A stretch of DNA of 64,000 bases from Vesta saturnalis (Eukaryota; Arthropoda; Insecta; Coleoptera; Lampyridae): the NCBI GenBank assembly GCA_036346205.1, contig JARFJB010000931.1, forward strand, positions 991,501-1,055,500, written 5' to 3'. A program made the translations under genes and the position numbers. A model generated the notes under the pieces. That model was given only the letters and a program-made list of their open reading frames with translations, was not told the DNA's origin and ran no database searches. Below, piece after piece: positions 1 through 11,660 of the stretch (positions are counted from its first letter, which is position 1; each line of letters opens with the position of its first letter).

Positions 1-13
1 ACAAAATAACCGC

Positions 14-45
14 TACGTTCACAGTAAAACAAATCTGTGAACGTA
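14..45. repeat. Perfect short inverted repeat (hairpin)
   Basis: Two 11-base arms, TACGTTCACAG and CTGTGAACGTA, flank a 10-base AT-rich spacer. The arms are perfectly complementary. A very similar hairpin, with one base of the arm changed, lies at 27627-27656. No gene is visible within the first 300 bases. Confidence 0.7.
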
Positions 46-323
46 ACTGCTATTCTTAAACCATTTTATCCGCAAACGTCACAAAAATGACACTTTTATG
101 ACTAAATGTCACAGGTAATAGTTTTATTTCTCAGACATGGAGCAACAGCTTCACTTTTGCGCCTAGTCATTTTTACTTTTACCGATTTGCTTATTTAATG
201 AGCGTTGTTATGGTTTCATTACTTGCAAAACGTCCTGATTATTTTATTCTTTTACCTGCTAATTAGTTTTGTTGTTTTCTTTCGATCTTTACCAATTATT
301 TTTAATTACGTTTGCAGATAAAG

Positions 324-460
324 TAGTATATTTTATTCGGAGTAAAAGTGAGTTTATGTGGCTCAGCTGAATAATTATTTGTCTCACTTCGTTCGGCAAA
401 ATAAACATTCAGCTTCGCCACATAAACTATCACTCTTACTCCTAATAACATAATATACTA
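324..460. mobile_element. Foldback MITE, about 137 bp
   Basis: The left arm (324-372) and right arm (407-460) are imperfect inverted repeats of about 50 bases. The core GAGTAA..GTG..TTTATGTGG is matched by CCACATAAAC..CACTCTTACTC. The centre holds a TTCGTTCGG motif. There is no coding capacity. The structure fits a non-autonomous foldback element; the superfamily cannot be assigned. Confidence 0.6.
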
Positions 461-586
461 TTAATATTAATGTGTCTGATTTTTATGTTTTTAACTTAAC
501 TTTTGTGACGTATTGGAGGTCTGTAACTAGTACTGGATACGGACGATGGAAAGTGTTTGTTTTTAGTTCTGAAACAGGGACAGACA

Positions 587-588
<2 letters not shown>

Positions 589-672
<84 letters not shown>
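589..672. repeat. (TA)n microsatellite
   Basis: An uninterrupted AT dinucleotide run. The apparent Tyr-Ile ORFs on both strands are artefacts of the repeat. It ends directly at the mariner-like terminus starting at 673. Confidence 0.97.
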
Positions 673-676
<4 letters not shown>

Positions 677-780
677 GGTGGTCACTTTTACAATGTACAC
701 CATTGGGATCTCGGAAACGGTAAAAGAAACAGGGTTGGTTAAATAAAGAAAAATTTGCGCCATTTTAGAATCTTTAAACA
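671..780 (+). mobile_element. Mariner-like element terminus (fragment)
   Basis: TACAGGGTGGTC followed by GTACACC, ATCTCGGAAACGG and GGTTGGTTAAA looks like the outer end of a mariner-like element. A diverged copy of the same motif series lies at 6825-6900. No transposase reading frame follows in the next 500 bases, so this is an isolated end. Confidence 0.4.
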
Positions 781-1219
781 ATTAAAGAGTAATCTCAGAT
801 AGATTTTCTAGTTTTTGAATTATCCTGAAAAAACTAGAAAAGACTAGTAAAATGAAATCTTGCATGTTTACATAATTGAGCAAGGGCTATCCATTGCACT
901 CCTTAAAAATTTTCTAGGCAGACCATTAAAAGTAGGGTTTTATGGGTAACTTTAGATTCTCTTATGGCTGAAATATTGGATTTTTATACCAAAAGGTGCA
1001 GAAAAAAATTAAAAATTCATTCATGTATCACAAATGGTGTAGATGGGCAGGTAGAACGACGCGGCTCTCTGTAGCCTTTCGCAGCGACAGCGAGTCGGGC
1101 GTTAGACAAGGACGGAATAATTGCGGCTGCCGACTGTCGAGAGTTCACCTCGATCGTGTTTAAATTTGCAATTTACACTAGGAAACCTTAATTTTTTACA
1201 ATCTTTTTAATTTCGGCTG

Positions 1220-1450
1220 ATTAAAATGGGCGAAAATGTTGTGTTCCCTTTGCAACGCGGGTAATGAAAGTTGCAAAGAGAAATATCTGTGTTTAAAATA
1301 CCAAAGGAAAATTATCACACTGACAGCGAAAAATATCGCAAGATGATTGAGATTTAACTGAAAACGGTGTGGAATTTCAGAAGTGAGGACATTATTCGTT
1401 CAGTGAAAGCAGGTCAATACGAAGTAAGAGGCTACAATGATGATTCTTAA
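1220..1450 (+). pseudogene. Possible THAP-like zinc finger fragment (weak)
   Basis: Translation in two frames joined by a frameshift gives a Cys-x2-Cys start (CSLCNAGNES), then EISVFKIPKENY and a basic helix (SEKYRKMIEI) ending at a stop. The Cys pair plus a (V/I)SVF(K/R)(I/F)P-K segment resembles the first half of THAP domains, which occur in P-element-type transposases and in host proteins. The second Cys/His pair is not visible. The block 1040-1200 just upstream is GC-richer than its surroundings and may be the 5' part of the same unit. The assignment is a guess from motif appearance only. Confidence 0.22.
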
Positions 1451-1993
1451 TTTAAGCAAAGCAAATTAGGAATGGGTTAAGTAGGTAATACATTTATTGC
1501 AAGCTTTCCATAAGATATACCTTGAGGTAGGTATACGTAGCCACCTATTTATTGTCCTCAATATCATCAGCATTATGTAAAGCTTATGTAACAAATACAT
1601 ATTTATAGGTTAAGCCCATTTCATGAAAGATGTTCGGTGTTAGGATTGTTATGATAATTTTCTCTTTCGCGAGAACTATATCTTTACACGTTGTAATGCG
1701 AATGAAACAATACTATAAGCTAAGCAGGAAGATAAACTAAGAAAAAAAACGTCTTCACAAAGAAGAATCACGATTGCAAAATTGTTAACTTCCATTATAT
1801 TATTTCAAACTAATGCTAATGTAGTAGCGACATTATTATACACGTAAAAAAATAGCAAAACTAATGCGGAAAAATGGTACGGAACGCACAGAGGATGAAC
1901 AGGGAGGGCTTTGAACGGACGCAATGCTACCATCTCACGCGCACACAACGATCGCTTTCTAACGAGTAGCCGTTCTACCCTCATACTCTATAT

Positions 1994-2156
<163 letters not shown>

Positions 2157-3697
2157 CCGTTTGAAATTCAAAATATTTCTATAGGTGATGAGATATTTGC
2201 AAAAAGTGAAAATCGCGATTTTACATTTTATTTTTTTCTGGGTTTAATTAAAGAGATAGAATGAAACGGAATACAGTTTTGTATTGCCACTTTTAATTTT
2301 ACACCTTATGGTAATAAGTAATTTACGGTACGACGTTTCGCCTTTTTGAAACCATCATTAATTTTGTTTTTTCAAATACTAAGTTAAATATGTGTTTTGA
2401 AAGATTTGTGTATTACAAATTCAACGAAGTAAAATACATGATAGTTGATCGACGTTTCAGGTCCTTTTTTGGCTATCTTCAAGTCCATCAGTGTAATGTC
2501 TGGGGAACGTGCTGATCAGGATACCTCTGAATAAGTTCCAATCCATCTACCAGGGAACCGATCTGACAAATATTCTTGCACAGCTTTTGAACTACGTGCC
2601 GGCGCTCCATCTTGCATAAACCAGCAATCGTTGATTTCTGGAAGAGGTAAATTATCTAAAACTTCTTCTACATCATGTTGTAATAAATTTAGATACCATT
2701 GGGATGTAGTTACCATACTTTCATCAGACCATATGATTTTATAGGGAACTTTATCATTTTCCTGGATTTCCTGGTATACGATTCACTGAATGATCTGCGT
2801 CTTGCTTCATCTCCTTGTTTAAGTCCTTGGCAAATACGAAATTTATATGGACGCATTTTTGTTTCTTTAAAATGAAATGGGCTGTAGACTTCGGTGTACC
2901 AATAGTTTGTTTAATTTGTCTAGTTGAAGTTCCAGGATTTTCAGTAACAGCTAGTTAGACATTATTAAATTTTTCTTCATTAGACGGTTTCTTTGGAGAT
3001 ACTACAAGTTTTTGGACAGAAATAATATGTTCTTTCAGATTCGTCACTAGTTTACTACATGTTCGCCTATTGGGCTGTATTCTGTCAGGATATTTATTTA
3101 AATACATTTGTTCAGCTTCAAAACAATTTCGTTGACATAACAAATAACACGTTAAAATATCAAACTTCTCTTCATTTGAAAATCGTACCATTTTTCACTA
3201 AATGAATATTTTGCAAACAATTAGGTTTTTAATAATCCGTTAGTATTGCATCTTTGTTATATGTATTTCTGCAATTGGAAGAAAAATTGTTTTCAGAATA
3301 AGCATTTAAGTAGGTAGTATCTCAGTGTCGCTTTTGAAAAAATGGATAAGGTTGGAATAATATGAAATACCAACTAAAAAATTTTATTCTAGCATTGAGA
3401 ATAACGCAGAAAATGGGAAAAAATTGAAGATGGTCAAAAAATGGTCTGAAACGTAGATCAACTATCATGTATTTTACATGCTTGAATTTGTAATTCACAA
3501 ATCTTTCAAAACACTTATTTAACTTAGCAGGACCGTATTTGAAAAAACAAAGTTAATGATGGTTTCAAAAAGTCGAAACGCCGTACCGTAAATTACTTAT
3601 TATCATGAGGTGTAAAATTAAAAGTGGCAATGCAAAACTGTTTTCCGTTTCATTCTATCTCTTCACCCTATAGAAGTATTTTGAATTCTCAACGGCA
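2157..3697 (-). mobile_element. Mariner-like element with long terminal inverted repeats
   Basis: The left arm, about 2157-2470, is matched in inverted orientation by about 3420-3697. Shared blocks in order include ATTCAAAATA, GAGATAGAATGAAACGGAA, TAATTTACGGTACG, GAAACCATCATTAA, TTTGAAAGATTTGTG and TACATGATAGTTGATC. The left arm carries about 50 extra bases near 2190-2250. A decayed transposase on the minus strand sits between the arms. Arms of 270-300 bp are far longer than those of classical mariner, but three other DUF4817-type elements in this window show the same feature. Precise ends and a TA duplication are not clear because the left end meets a (TA)n run. Confidence 0.75.
2516..3191 (-). 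pseudogene. Decayed mariner-like (DUF4817-type) transposase
   Basis: The start near 3191 encodes an N-terminal helix-turn-helix of the DUF4817 kind (FSNEEKFDILTCYLL, then YLNKYPDRIQPNRRTCSKL). The middle (2720-2950) has a second HTH-like stretch (STRQIKQTIGTPKSTAHFIL), with several stops and frameshifts. The C-terminal piece (2516-2716) has the family hallmark WFMQDGAPARSS..VQEYLSDRFPGRWIG, which includes the second catalytic Asp of the DDE/D triad. In an intact transposase these would be DNA-binding and cut-and-paste catalytic domains. The first catalytic region and the SPDLNP motif are lost, so the gene is dead. It lies between the long inverted arms of its own element. Confidence 0.8.
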
Positions 3698-3787
3698 TTT
3701 TATTGGCCCCCTAAGTGCCCACCTTTTTCTCCATTTAACCTACTTTGTAGTTCTTACCATTTACGAAATCCTCTTATCTTGGACACG

Positions 3788-3788
<1 letters not shown>

Positions 3789-3832
<44 letters not shown>
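3789..3832. repeat. (TA)n microsatellite
   Basis: An uninterrupted TA run beginning about 90 bases beyond the right arm of the preceding long-inverted-repeat element. Confidence 0.97.
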
Positions 3833-3836
<4 letters not shown>

Positions 3837-4740
3837 CTTGCACTGCAGTAATATGTGTACATGGTTTTTCAAGCAGACCGTTTATTAAACTTCATTATGG
3901 TATAATTCTGAAAATTTGTATCGCGTCCTGAATACGTATATCTTTTATGTGAGAAATATTTAATATTTAAATATTTTTTTCTTATTTTACATTTCAAAAG
4001 TTAACTGTTTTTTGGGGTAGTTGGCTTTTATAGAATCTTTGACATTTACAAAACTTGATTTAAAGTGCTTTGTCTCTAACGACATTAGATTGAGCCACAA
4101 ATTTAGTCAAGGATGGATTACGAATTGTTTATAAATATATGGAGTCTTCAATATTTTATTAACAAATATACAAAAATCACGGTATTAAATGTACAGGTTC
4201 TATACAACGTGAACCAAAAAAACGTACCCCTGCTTCAAACGTATATTCTACACATAAATTGAAGACGAAAAGTCAGATAAAATTTTTAACTAAAATGTAT
4301 GGCTACAAAGTGACAGGCCCTCAATGTTGAAGTTTGAAAGTCGTTTTTCGCAAATAACTCGAAAACCTTTAGGAATTTCAAAATACTATCTCCAATGAAA
4401 ATTATTTCTTTGTTGACGAGGATTTTTTTGGTTTGATTGGATTGTCTATGAATGGACTGGAAGTATTAGTTTTCACATTGTTCCCGTATACTTTCTATTC
4501 CAACTTTTTTGTGTCTCACTTTTTCAGGTGTTATGGTGACTTTTTGGTTCCGTTATTCAATTTTCTGCAAATTTGGTCTAGATTGAAGTTGATAAAGTGA
4601 ACGGTTTACGAGTTATTTGCAATTTCATCAATCACGGTCAATTAAATACTACCGCACCAAAATTCAGTAAGTGAGCCGTGGACTAAAAGTCATGGTTGTC
4701 ATATTGTGATTTTTGATCAAAGAGTTTATTAAGTTAAACA
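3833..4740. other. No gene; probable 3' flank of a mariner-like element
   Basis: AT-rich DNA without an open frame. The stretch 4190-4640 (ACGTGAACC..ACGTACCCC, then TAACTCGAAAACC) has the look of a mariner-like 3' untranslated region and terminus belonging to the transposase relic just to the right, but I could not find its partner arm. Confidence 0.4.
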
Positions 4741-4749
4741 AAGTATTAA

Positions 4750-5341
4750 TTAACAAACAAATTAGTTGATTAAATGTTCTAATTGTTCACCGTTGATTGC
4801 TATGAATTTACGAATTCTTTTAATGATTGACTGACGTACGTTGAAAAATAATTGCGGATCATCTTTTATTAAATTAGAGCAATCAAAAATTCGTTGCTGG
4901 AGATGTTGCTAATTGGAGCACCATGTCCTTAAGCGACAGTTTAGATCCGGTTTGATGAACGGTCCTCCACGTCTAATCCAGTTTGCATTAAAAGTTCGAT
5001 TCAATGACCGCCTAGCAGTAAGTGCAAAATGAGGAGGCGCACCATCGTGCATGAAACACATCCGACCCCTAACATATAGATGGACATCTTCTAGTAACTC
5101 GGGTAAATCATTATCCAAAAAATTGGTGTATGAATTACCATTTAAACGTTGTGGCAAAAGAATGGACCATTAAATTAATATTATTTCTGAATTGCTGTTG
5201 ATGATTGGTTTCAATGAAAATGCGTGGATGTTGATAATCGTAGTAATGATTGTTATGGAAGTTAAAAGTTCCGTTTCTGGTGAAACCTGCCTCATCAGTG
5301 AAGAAGATAATCGATGGATAATTTCGATCATGATCACACAC
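4750..5341 (-). pseudogene. Decayed mariner-like (DUF4817-type) transposase, C-terminal half
   Basis: On the minus strand, 5341-5135 encodes IIFFTDEAGFTRNGTFNFHN, with the first catalytic Asp in TDEAGF. In another frame 5157-4909 gives PQRLNGNSYTNFL, ELLEDVHLYVR, FMHDGAPPHFALTARRSL (second catalytic Asp) and NANWIRRGGP. Below that, 4905-4750 encodes the usual C-terminal tail (RIFDCSNLIKDDPQLFFNVR, then NGEQLEHLI). The order matches DUF4817-type insect transposases. At least two frameshifts and a degraded SPDLNP region make it nonfunctional. Upstream sequence (the N-terminal HTH) has been cut off by the CA microsatellite at 5336. Confidence 0.85.
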
Positions 5342-5387
5342 TCACACACTCACACACTCACACATCACACACTCACACACTCACACA

Positions 5388-5470
<83 letters not shown>

Positions 5471-5545
5471 TACTCACACACTCACACATTCACACACTCA
5501 CACACTCCCACACTCACACACTCACCACACTCACACACTCACAAG
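5336..5545. repeat. (CA)n microsatellite with CACACT/CACACAT variants
   Basis: About 210 bases of CA-rich repeat with interspersed T and C interruptions. It interrupts the transposase relic on its left. His-Thr ORFs across it are artefacts. Confidence 0.97.
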
Positions 5546-5639
5546 GACCTAAGTTTGATGCTGTAGTTGTTCAGTGTTTTGATCATTGTCAGCGTAATGG
5601 TCCAACATTAAAATTCGGCACAATGGGTGTATTCAGAAG

Positions 5640-5860
5640 AATTGCCGACGGCGTTTTGGACTTTTAAAACATAACGTTGGCGTTTTGAACATTCGGCGGA
5701 ATCTCCTAGATCCTGTTCGACGATTTGGTCTTTGTCGACGTACTGACTCAACTCTAAGATGTATCGGCGGAATGTACGTATTCGGCGGAATGGTTGTCGG
5801 CGTTTTGAACCATTAAAATATTAAGTCGACTTTTTGGGTATTCGGCGGAGTGTCCAGGTC
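5640..5860. repeat. Cluster of TCGGCGGA and GGCGTTTTG motifs
   Basis: TCGGCGGA occurs at 5693, 5764, 5782 and 5842, and GGCGTTTTG at 5650, about 5680 and 5800, within 220 bases. The motifs are GC-rich islands in AT-rich DNA and are irregularly spaced, so this is not a simple tandem array. It could be the decayed remains of a short-unit satellite. Confidence 0.55.
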
Positions 5861-6004
5861 CACAACGACCACAAAACATCCTACAATCCAAATCACGCCT
5901 CGCGACCCTGTCCAGGAAATACTAAAACAGTGAAATTTTATATTTACTTTCAATAATTTATCTTAATTTTTGTGATTTGTGGTACTATAATAGTATTTTA
6001 AAAA

Positions 6005-6115
6005 CCAAGTTTCATAAGACCAGTCTTGAAGCACGAATAAAAGTTGAAAGAACGAGTGGAAAAGCCACGAGTTTTTTAAAGAATGGGTCCTTCAAGGTCT
6101 TATGAAAAACGTTTT
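6005..6115. mobile_element. Foldback MITE-like sequence
   Basis: CATAAGACC..TTGAAG (6012-6033) is matched in inverted orientation by CTTCAAGGTCTTATG (6090-6104). The sequence between contains CCACGAGTTTTTTAAAG. It is a short non-coding inverted repeat, possibly a degraded foldback element. Confidence 0.4.
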
Positions 6116-6270
6116 TTATGCTATTTTTTGTAATTTGCCGTTTTAAATGCTGTTGTTAAACAAAAATTTTTACTTTAGTTGATTTAGGAATTTTGAGCTG
6201 GTTGGCAATATCTTAATTTTAAAGGTGAAAATTTAATCTAGTCGCCTTTTGCTTTGTCAAAAACACGAAA

Positions 6271-6474
6271 ATGGATGATAATAAAGATAATCTTACATGT
6301 ACGCTCTTTGAAATACCCGAAATTGCCAAAAATACGGTCGCAAATTTGCCAACATCAACGTTTTCCAGGACGCATCCTGTTTTTGACACATTCTGTAAGA
6401 GTGATATGTATGACATAACTCCGGATCAAGCTTATGTCGACCTAAAAATTTTCGTAGCATATTCCGTGAATTAA
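6271..6474 (+). other. Unrecognised short ORF (67 codons)
   Basis: The translation is of mixed composition, not repeat-derived (TLFEIPEIAKNTVANLPTST, then THPVFDTFCKSDMYDITPDQ). I do not recognise a family. The frame closes at 6472 and overlaps another open frame starting 6474. It could be a scrap of a transposon-encoded protein. There is no splice or promoter evidence. Confidence 0.15.
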
Positions 6475-6714
6475 TGGCTATAATGCCATCGGAGATGATG
6501 ACGTCGCGTTTCTTAATATGTCTATTAAGGGATCAAGGTGGAAGGAAATTACAAAAAGTATTTTTTTCATTATTTACTTTATTCACTTTAATTTATGTAT
6601 TATTATGCTTAAATAAATTGCAGTCAAGCTTTTTCGCCATTGAACCCACAACGTTGAGATTACCTGTGAACAAGGTACCACAATTAGCAATTATAGCACT
6701 ATGAACAAGTCCCC

Positions 6715-8420
6715 TTACACACATATGTTTTTGTATCTTTTTTACTATTCACATTAGAAATGAAAAAATAATTAAACCGTACATTCAGCTCCCCGGAGGC
6801 GTACTCGAGGAAAGTTGTACATTTGTCTATTTAAAAGTGTACCCAGATATCTCGAAAATTAATAGATTTACGAAATAATTATTTAAATAAGGTTGGTTAA
6901 AATTATTGAACATTTAATTAATGCTAGAACACCTTTCCAAGGCATCGCATTTCAAAGCACAAATATTGGTTTGCGTACAATAGCGTACGAATATAATAAA
7001 GTTATTATTCCAAGAGCTTACACATGTAAACCCTAAAAAACTAGCTTTGAGATTTAGTTTAATAAATCATTAAGTTATAACCAGCTCATTAAGTATTACG
7101 GAGTGTTGCGGTGACGTGGAAAAACTTTTACACAAATTCAGATGCAATAATACACTTAGTATTATTACATTAATTTCCACTTTTGCAAACGAGTAGTCTA
7201 TTTTCATACAACAAAGTTAAATAATTAAATTATTTAACTTAGTTTTATGAATCAAGACCTTTGGCATATTATAAGTACATTTTAAATGAAAAAAAAGAAA
7301 CTTATGTAACAATCGGTTGAATAATTTATATGTTCATATATTCATGTTCTATAAAAATGCGATGACAGGTATCATAAGTTTTCAAATACAAATTTGCTAA
7401 TAGTCATTATAGGTTTTTAATTCTCTATTTGAGCACTTCGAGTTACAAATGCAGAAAAAATGTATTAGTCTCGAATTAGTTTTTATGTTGTGTTAGTTAA
7501 CATTACCGTATTTGTGAATGTTAATTGCGAGTTTATAATTATCAACCCACCTTGATAATTAATATGTAAATTTAATTAAGTTACATTCTGGAACAGGTTG
7601 TTTCGTCAGTCAATATATTTTGAAAACACAACAATGAGCTAATCGACAGACAACCGAAAAGTAGTAATGATTAAATGTTAATAAAAAATCATAATATAGA
7701 CTGACTACCTCAAGCTATAGATGTAAATTTACATGACTTTAATTTTTATTGGTGAATTTTAAATTGGAGGCATAATTTTAATTAGAGTTCAAAAATTGTT
7801 GTGTTTTATTACACTTTTTTCTTCCGAAAGAGAAGTATGCTTATCTTAAACTATTATTAACGTACAGAAATAAAAAGCTCGAGCAAAAATTTTTTTTATT
7901 ATATCATCTAATGCGACTTTCTGAAGGTAATTCGTATTTTGTATAATATTCGTATTTCTGACTAATAGAAAAGTACTAATTGAACACTTTGTAACAATAG
8001 TATTTTATGTTTCACGCCAACAATAGTTTGTGAAGTCTATAAGCACTCGCTTGTTATGGTTGTTATTATATGCTTTTCCTTCTATAAAGTGCGTTGTCAA
8101 TAACAACGTTCCTATATGTAGATCTATAAATTACGTTGCAACACAATTATCGTAAGGTTCAAGCTTTTTATTATTGTACAGTACGAATACAACTTAGAAT
8201 AGCAATTATAAAGATATAGATTTCCGCCACTTACTAGTAAATATGGTTTTTTTTCGTACCAAATGATGTTTTAGTGATCCTTGATTCAATTACAGAAAAG
8301 CTTCAGACAATTTTCTTTTTGTTTCTTATAAGGATTCTTTGCCGCAAGATTCCTTTAATTTTTGTAGGTTTTCATTGTCCGTGCCGTTTGAGAGTGATAA
8401 CACTTGCACCTACAGTACAA
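6715..8420. other. No gene; AT-rich spacer
   Basis: Contains a second, diverged copy of the mariner-like terminal motifs at about 6825-6900 (AAAAGTGTACCC, ATATCTCGAAAA, AGGTTGGTTAAA), compare 671-780. It also contains a perfect AT palindrome at 7214-7240 (13-base arms, one central base). The rest is unremarkable AT-rich DNA. Confidence 0.5.
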
Positions 8421-8421
8421 A

Positions 8422-8701
8422 TTAGATAAAAGAATAAAATATAATTTGTATCCATATTGTATTTGATCTTACAATAGTCACAGTACCATGAAGAAACGAG
8501 GTGGATCTTTCATTTTTAATTTTCTTTAGATTTTCACCCATAGAATTTATTCCAATAGGTTGCAAAGTGCAATTTCCTTTAAGATGTTGCAGAAAAGAAC
8601 TCGGCAGTGTATTTTTTGGTACGTAAACAACATTTCTACATAAATCAGTTAGACCAAGAGAAACGCGTTGAATATTGTCAGGTGTATTTGAACGCCCCAT
8701 G

Positions 8702-8778
<77 letters not shown>

Positions 8779-8892
8779 ATGATTGAACTGATTAAACATA
8801 TTTATGTAAACCGCAAGTTGCATAAGTTCAACTGAACATAAAACTAAGTACATGTGTACGGCATGTTTTTCGCCATTTAATTCAAATCTCAC
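8422..8892 (-). other. Unrecognised ORF interrupted by a (TA)n run
   Basis: A 156-codon frame. About 40 residues precede a Tyr-Ile stretch made by the microsatellite, then about 90 residues of mixed composition follow (SLGLTDLCRNVVYVPKNTLP, then LQHLKGNCTLQPIGINSMGE). No family is recognised. The part after the repeat (about 8422-8700) looks more protein-like than neighbouring frames and might be an exon or a TE scrap. The frame staying open through the repeat is not evidence, since TA runs are open on both strands. Confidence 0.18.
8710..8775. repeat. (TA)n microsatellite
   Basis: An uninterrupted AT run. Confidence 0.97.
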
Positions 8893-10790
8893 ATGTATTA
8901 CATTTTAATCATGGCTGTACAACAGAATTATTCATGCTAGTAATTTCCGATTATCTTCGGAAGTGTTAGAAAATGTATTTGCTTCGATAAAATTCATCTT
9001 ATCCATTTGAATAAGGAAATCCTATTCTGGTAGCATAATCTGCTTCTATTCTGAAAGTAAAAGATAATTTGTATCAGTTAATGTAGGTGAAGTGAAGTCT
9101 ACGTTAAATTGTAAAATAAAAGGCGAATCAGAAGAGATTCATAGAACTTACAAGTGTAAAATGTGAAATTAAACAATTATTATGAAAATAACTTGCATGT
9201 CAGTGCAAAGAGAAAGTGTTGCAACTTAAAATAACATTGTAATTGCAAATTAAGTGCAAGTGTTGAGAAACCAGGTTGTGTTAGGTACGAACACAGATGT
9301 TGAGATGGAAATTTTCAAAATAAACTATAATTGTGTTAGAGACTGATGTAGCCCTATATTTTTGGGTCATAGAATCCATTTCTGTGTATAGTTATCCTGT
9401 AGAAAGTAAGATAAGTTAGATATAAGACAATTTGTTTACGTAAAAGTGCATAATTATTGAAATTTAAATGAATTAGGTATTTTAAAGGTAAATAGGGCAT
9501 ATGAGGTATCGGTGGAAAGGAAATTTTGTGTAGATTTCAAAAATGTTTTTAAGATATGTTCTCATATAAGAACATTATGTGTAAAAGTAGTAATTTGCAA
9601 ATTTCAGAAATATGATTATCCAATCAGAATTAAGGTCTGTTATGTTTGTATAGAAAAATTGTTCCAATCAAATTGGTTGTTAGGCAAAGAAATTATATGA
9701 TTTTGTTGTATTTTTCAAACATTCCCTATCAATCCTACAAGTTGAAAGCATGTCACTCGATGTGTACTTAGATTTAGATTTAAGATTGATCGTGTGTTTC
9801 GTATAACCTAAAATAATTCAGATACCAACAAAAATAAAAATTTTGAAATACATAATAAGTAAGGTTAACGTAAATTATGCGTACGAGTGATGTGTTATCG
9901 TTAAACAATCGAAGTTAAATCATGTTTCCAATTATTTTTTTTAATATACATAGTTAACATGGTGTTATTATTTCAATAGAAATAAAATTTAAAAAATTTC
10001 GATTAAATAAAATGTGTATGCAGATAAATTATTGTATTTAATTATACAATAACTTTAAATCAAATAATTATATTTAATTATACAATAAATAAAATTAAAG
10101 TGTTTACGAAAAGCTTAATAAACATTTCAAAAAAATATTTAAGCATCATACCTGTATGAGCTTATGCTGTATATCAACCATCGCTGGATCAGCATACTTC
10201 GTGGGATTCAAATTACATCTGATTTGGATAATGAGACTTCAATAAAGAAAATTGGAATAGCTGAAAGAAGATAAATATTTATGTAAGTTCATGATCTTAT
10301 ATTAATATTCGTAAAGGATTCAAGTAAATTATATACTGTAATGTGTGTATGAACGCCCTGCATATATACGTATTTTTTTTCTTTTCGTTTCTTGTTCTGT
10401 TCACTCAGTTCTCGCTTTCACGATAACGAAATTTGTTGTTTTTATGTGTTCCTAAAGTTAAATTGAATTGATATATCCTTTGATTTGTATTGTATTTCGG
10501 AATAGAATTTGTCGTATTTAGTTTAAAATGAATTTCGTTGTTAGAATTAATTTACATTAGGATTGAAATCATTACATTTCAAGTGCATATGTATTGTAGA
10601 GTAGATAAGCGTTGCTTACTTGGAAAAGCAACACTTTCAAATTTCTTGTGTGAAGGCGAAAATATGCCGCAATCTTTCTTGATCATTTACGGGAAGGGGC
10701 TTATCGTTTATACCGCGTTTTACAACTTGAATATATGAGCAGTATGATTGATTGTCGTTTTTAACATCGAATATGGCGTAGCTGAAGAAT
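8893..10790. other. No gene; AT-rich spacer
   Basis: Only short incidental open frames. Two copies of a TATTTAATTATACAATAA-type motif occur near 10033 and 10068. Confidence 0.5.
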
Positions 10791-10806
10791 TTTTGAATGT
10801 ATGTGC

Positions 10807-11127
10807 TTAGTCTTGCTCTTGATCTGGTGGAGGAAGTTGTGGTATGCGGGAGGGCACCGCTTTTACGGTCGATGTTCCCGGTTCTATCGAATATATCGTG
10901 GACAGTGAGTCCGTTTCGCTATGTGCGGATTTTGTTGTTAATTCACCAGGCCGGAGAACTTTATGTGGTGTATCGTGGTGTACTGGACCTACCTTTTCGT
11001 AATCAGGACAGTGTTTAACCAGTGTTTCCTGAATTACGGAGTTTTTTATCGCTTTGCGGATTTGAGGAATTGTTTTTGGTGGAGTATTGTAAATATCTCG
11101 TGTGTAAAAGCCACTCGTTTTGTGCAC
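10807..11127 (-). pseudogene. Possible mariner-like transposase tail (weak)
   Basis: The N-terminal third of this 106-codon frame (RDIYNTPPKTIPQIRKAIKN) resembles the segment near the end of DUF4817-type transposases, where a (V/I)Y.TP motif precedes an RI..A helix. The remaining 70 residues are Pro/Ser/Thr-rich and not recognised. It may be a chimaera of a transposon tail and unrelated sequence, or chance. No partner motif such as DGAP is nearby. Confidence 0.25.
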
Positions 11128-11524
11128 ATAAACTATATAACGTCCTGACCAATTAAAATAAACGTATCGCTATCGAAATTAAGACTGGGAAATTGTCGCA
11201 TTGGTTTTCCGATCGAGGATATTCTATTGGTATCCTGGAGCCGTTCCCGCTGCTTTCGTTGCTGCCCGTGGAGAAGGTAATCCAATATTGTACGTTATTG
11301 TGAAAGCTTTATTATAACTTTGTTTGTAAACTTGGTAAAATTATCGGCTGACGAGCGAGTAAACGCAGTCGTTTGTTTTGGTGTTATTTTGCGCAATTTG
11401 ATGCTTTCATGTCGTCTCAATAAAAGCTTGGATTAACGTAACCGTTTAGAGGAATATTAAATGACGTTTATCGAGTTTATGTCTAATTATTTTAGTTTGG
11501 AGTTCAATTAATGGCAGAGCTTTG

Positions 11525-11525
11525 A

Positions 11526-11570
<45 letters not shown>

Positions 11571-11578
11571 ATAGATAT

Positions 11579-11658
<80 letters not shown>
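11525..11658. repeat. (TA)n microsatellite with a GATATAGATATAGA interruption
   Basis: Two TA runs (11527-11568 and 11580-11658) separated by a short GATATA block. Confidence 0.97.

Positions 11659-11659
<1 letters not shown>

Positions 11660-11660
<1 letters not shown>

Noticed and set aside
563..781. Tyr-Ile-rich ORFs over TA runs (also at 1911-2156, 3624-3833, 11446-11724, 17538-17798)
   Set aside because: TA repeats encode (Tyr-Ile)n without stops in several frames on both strands; the frames follow the microsatellite, not a gene.
5192..5667. Two overlapping plus-strand ORFs of 117-124 codons through the CA array
   Set aside because: His-Thr repeats from the CA microsatellite. The part before it is antisense to the transposase relic.
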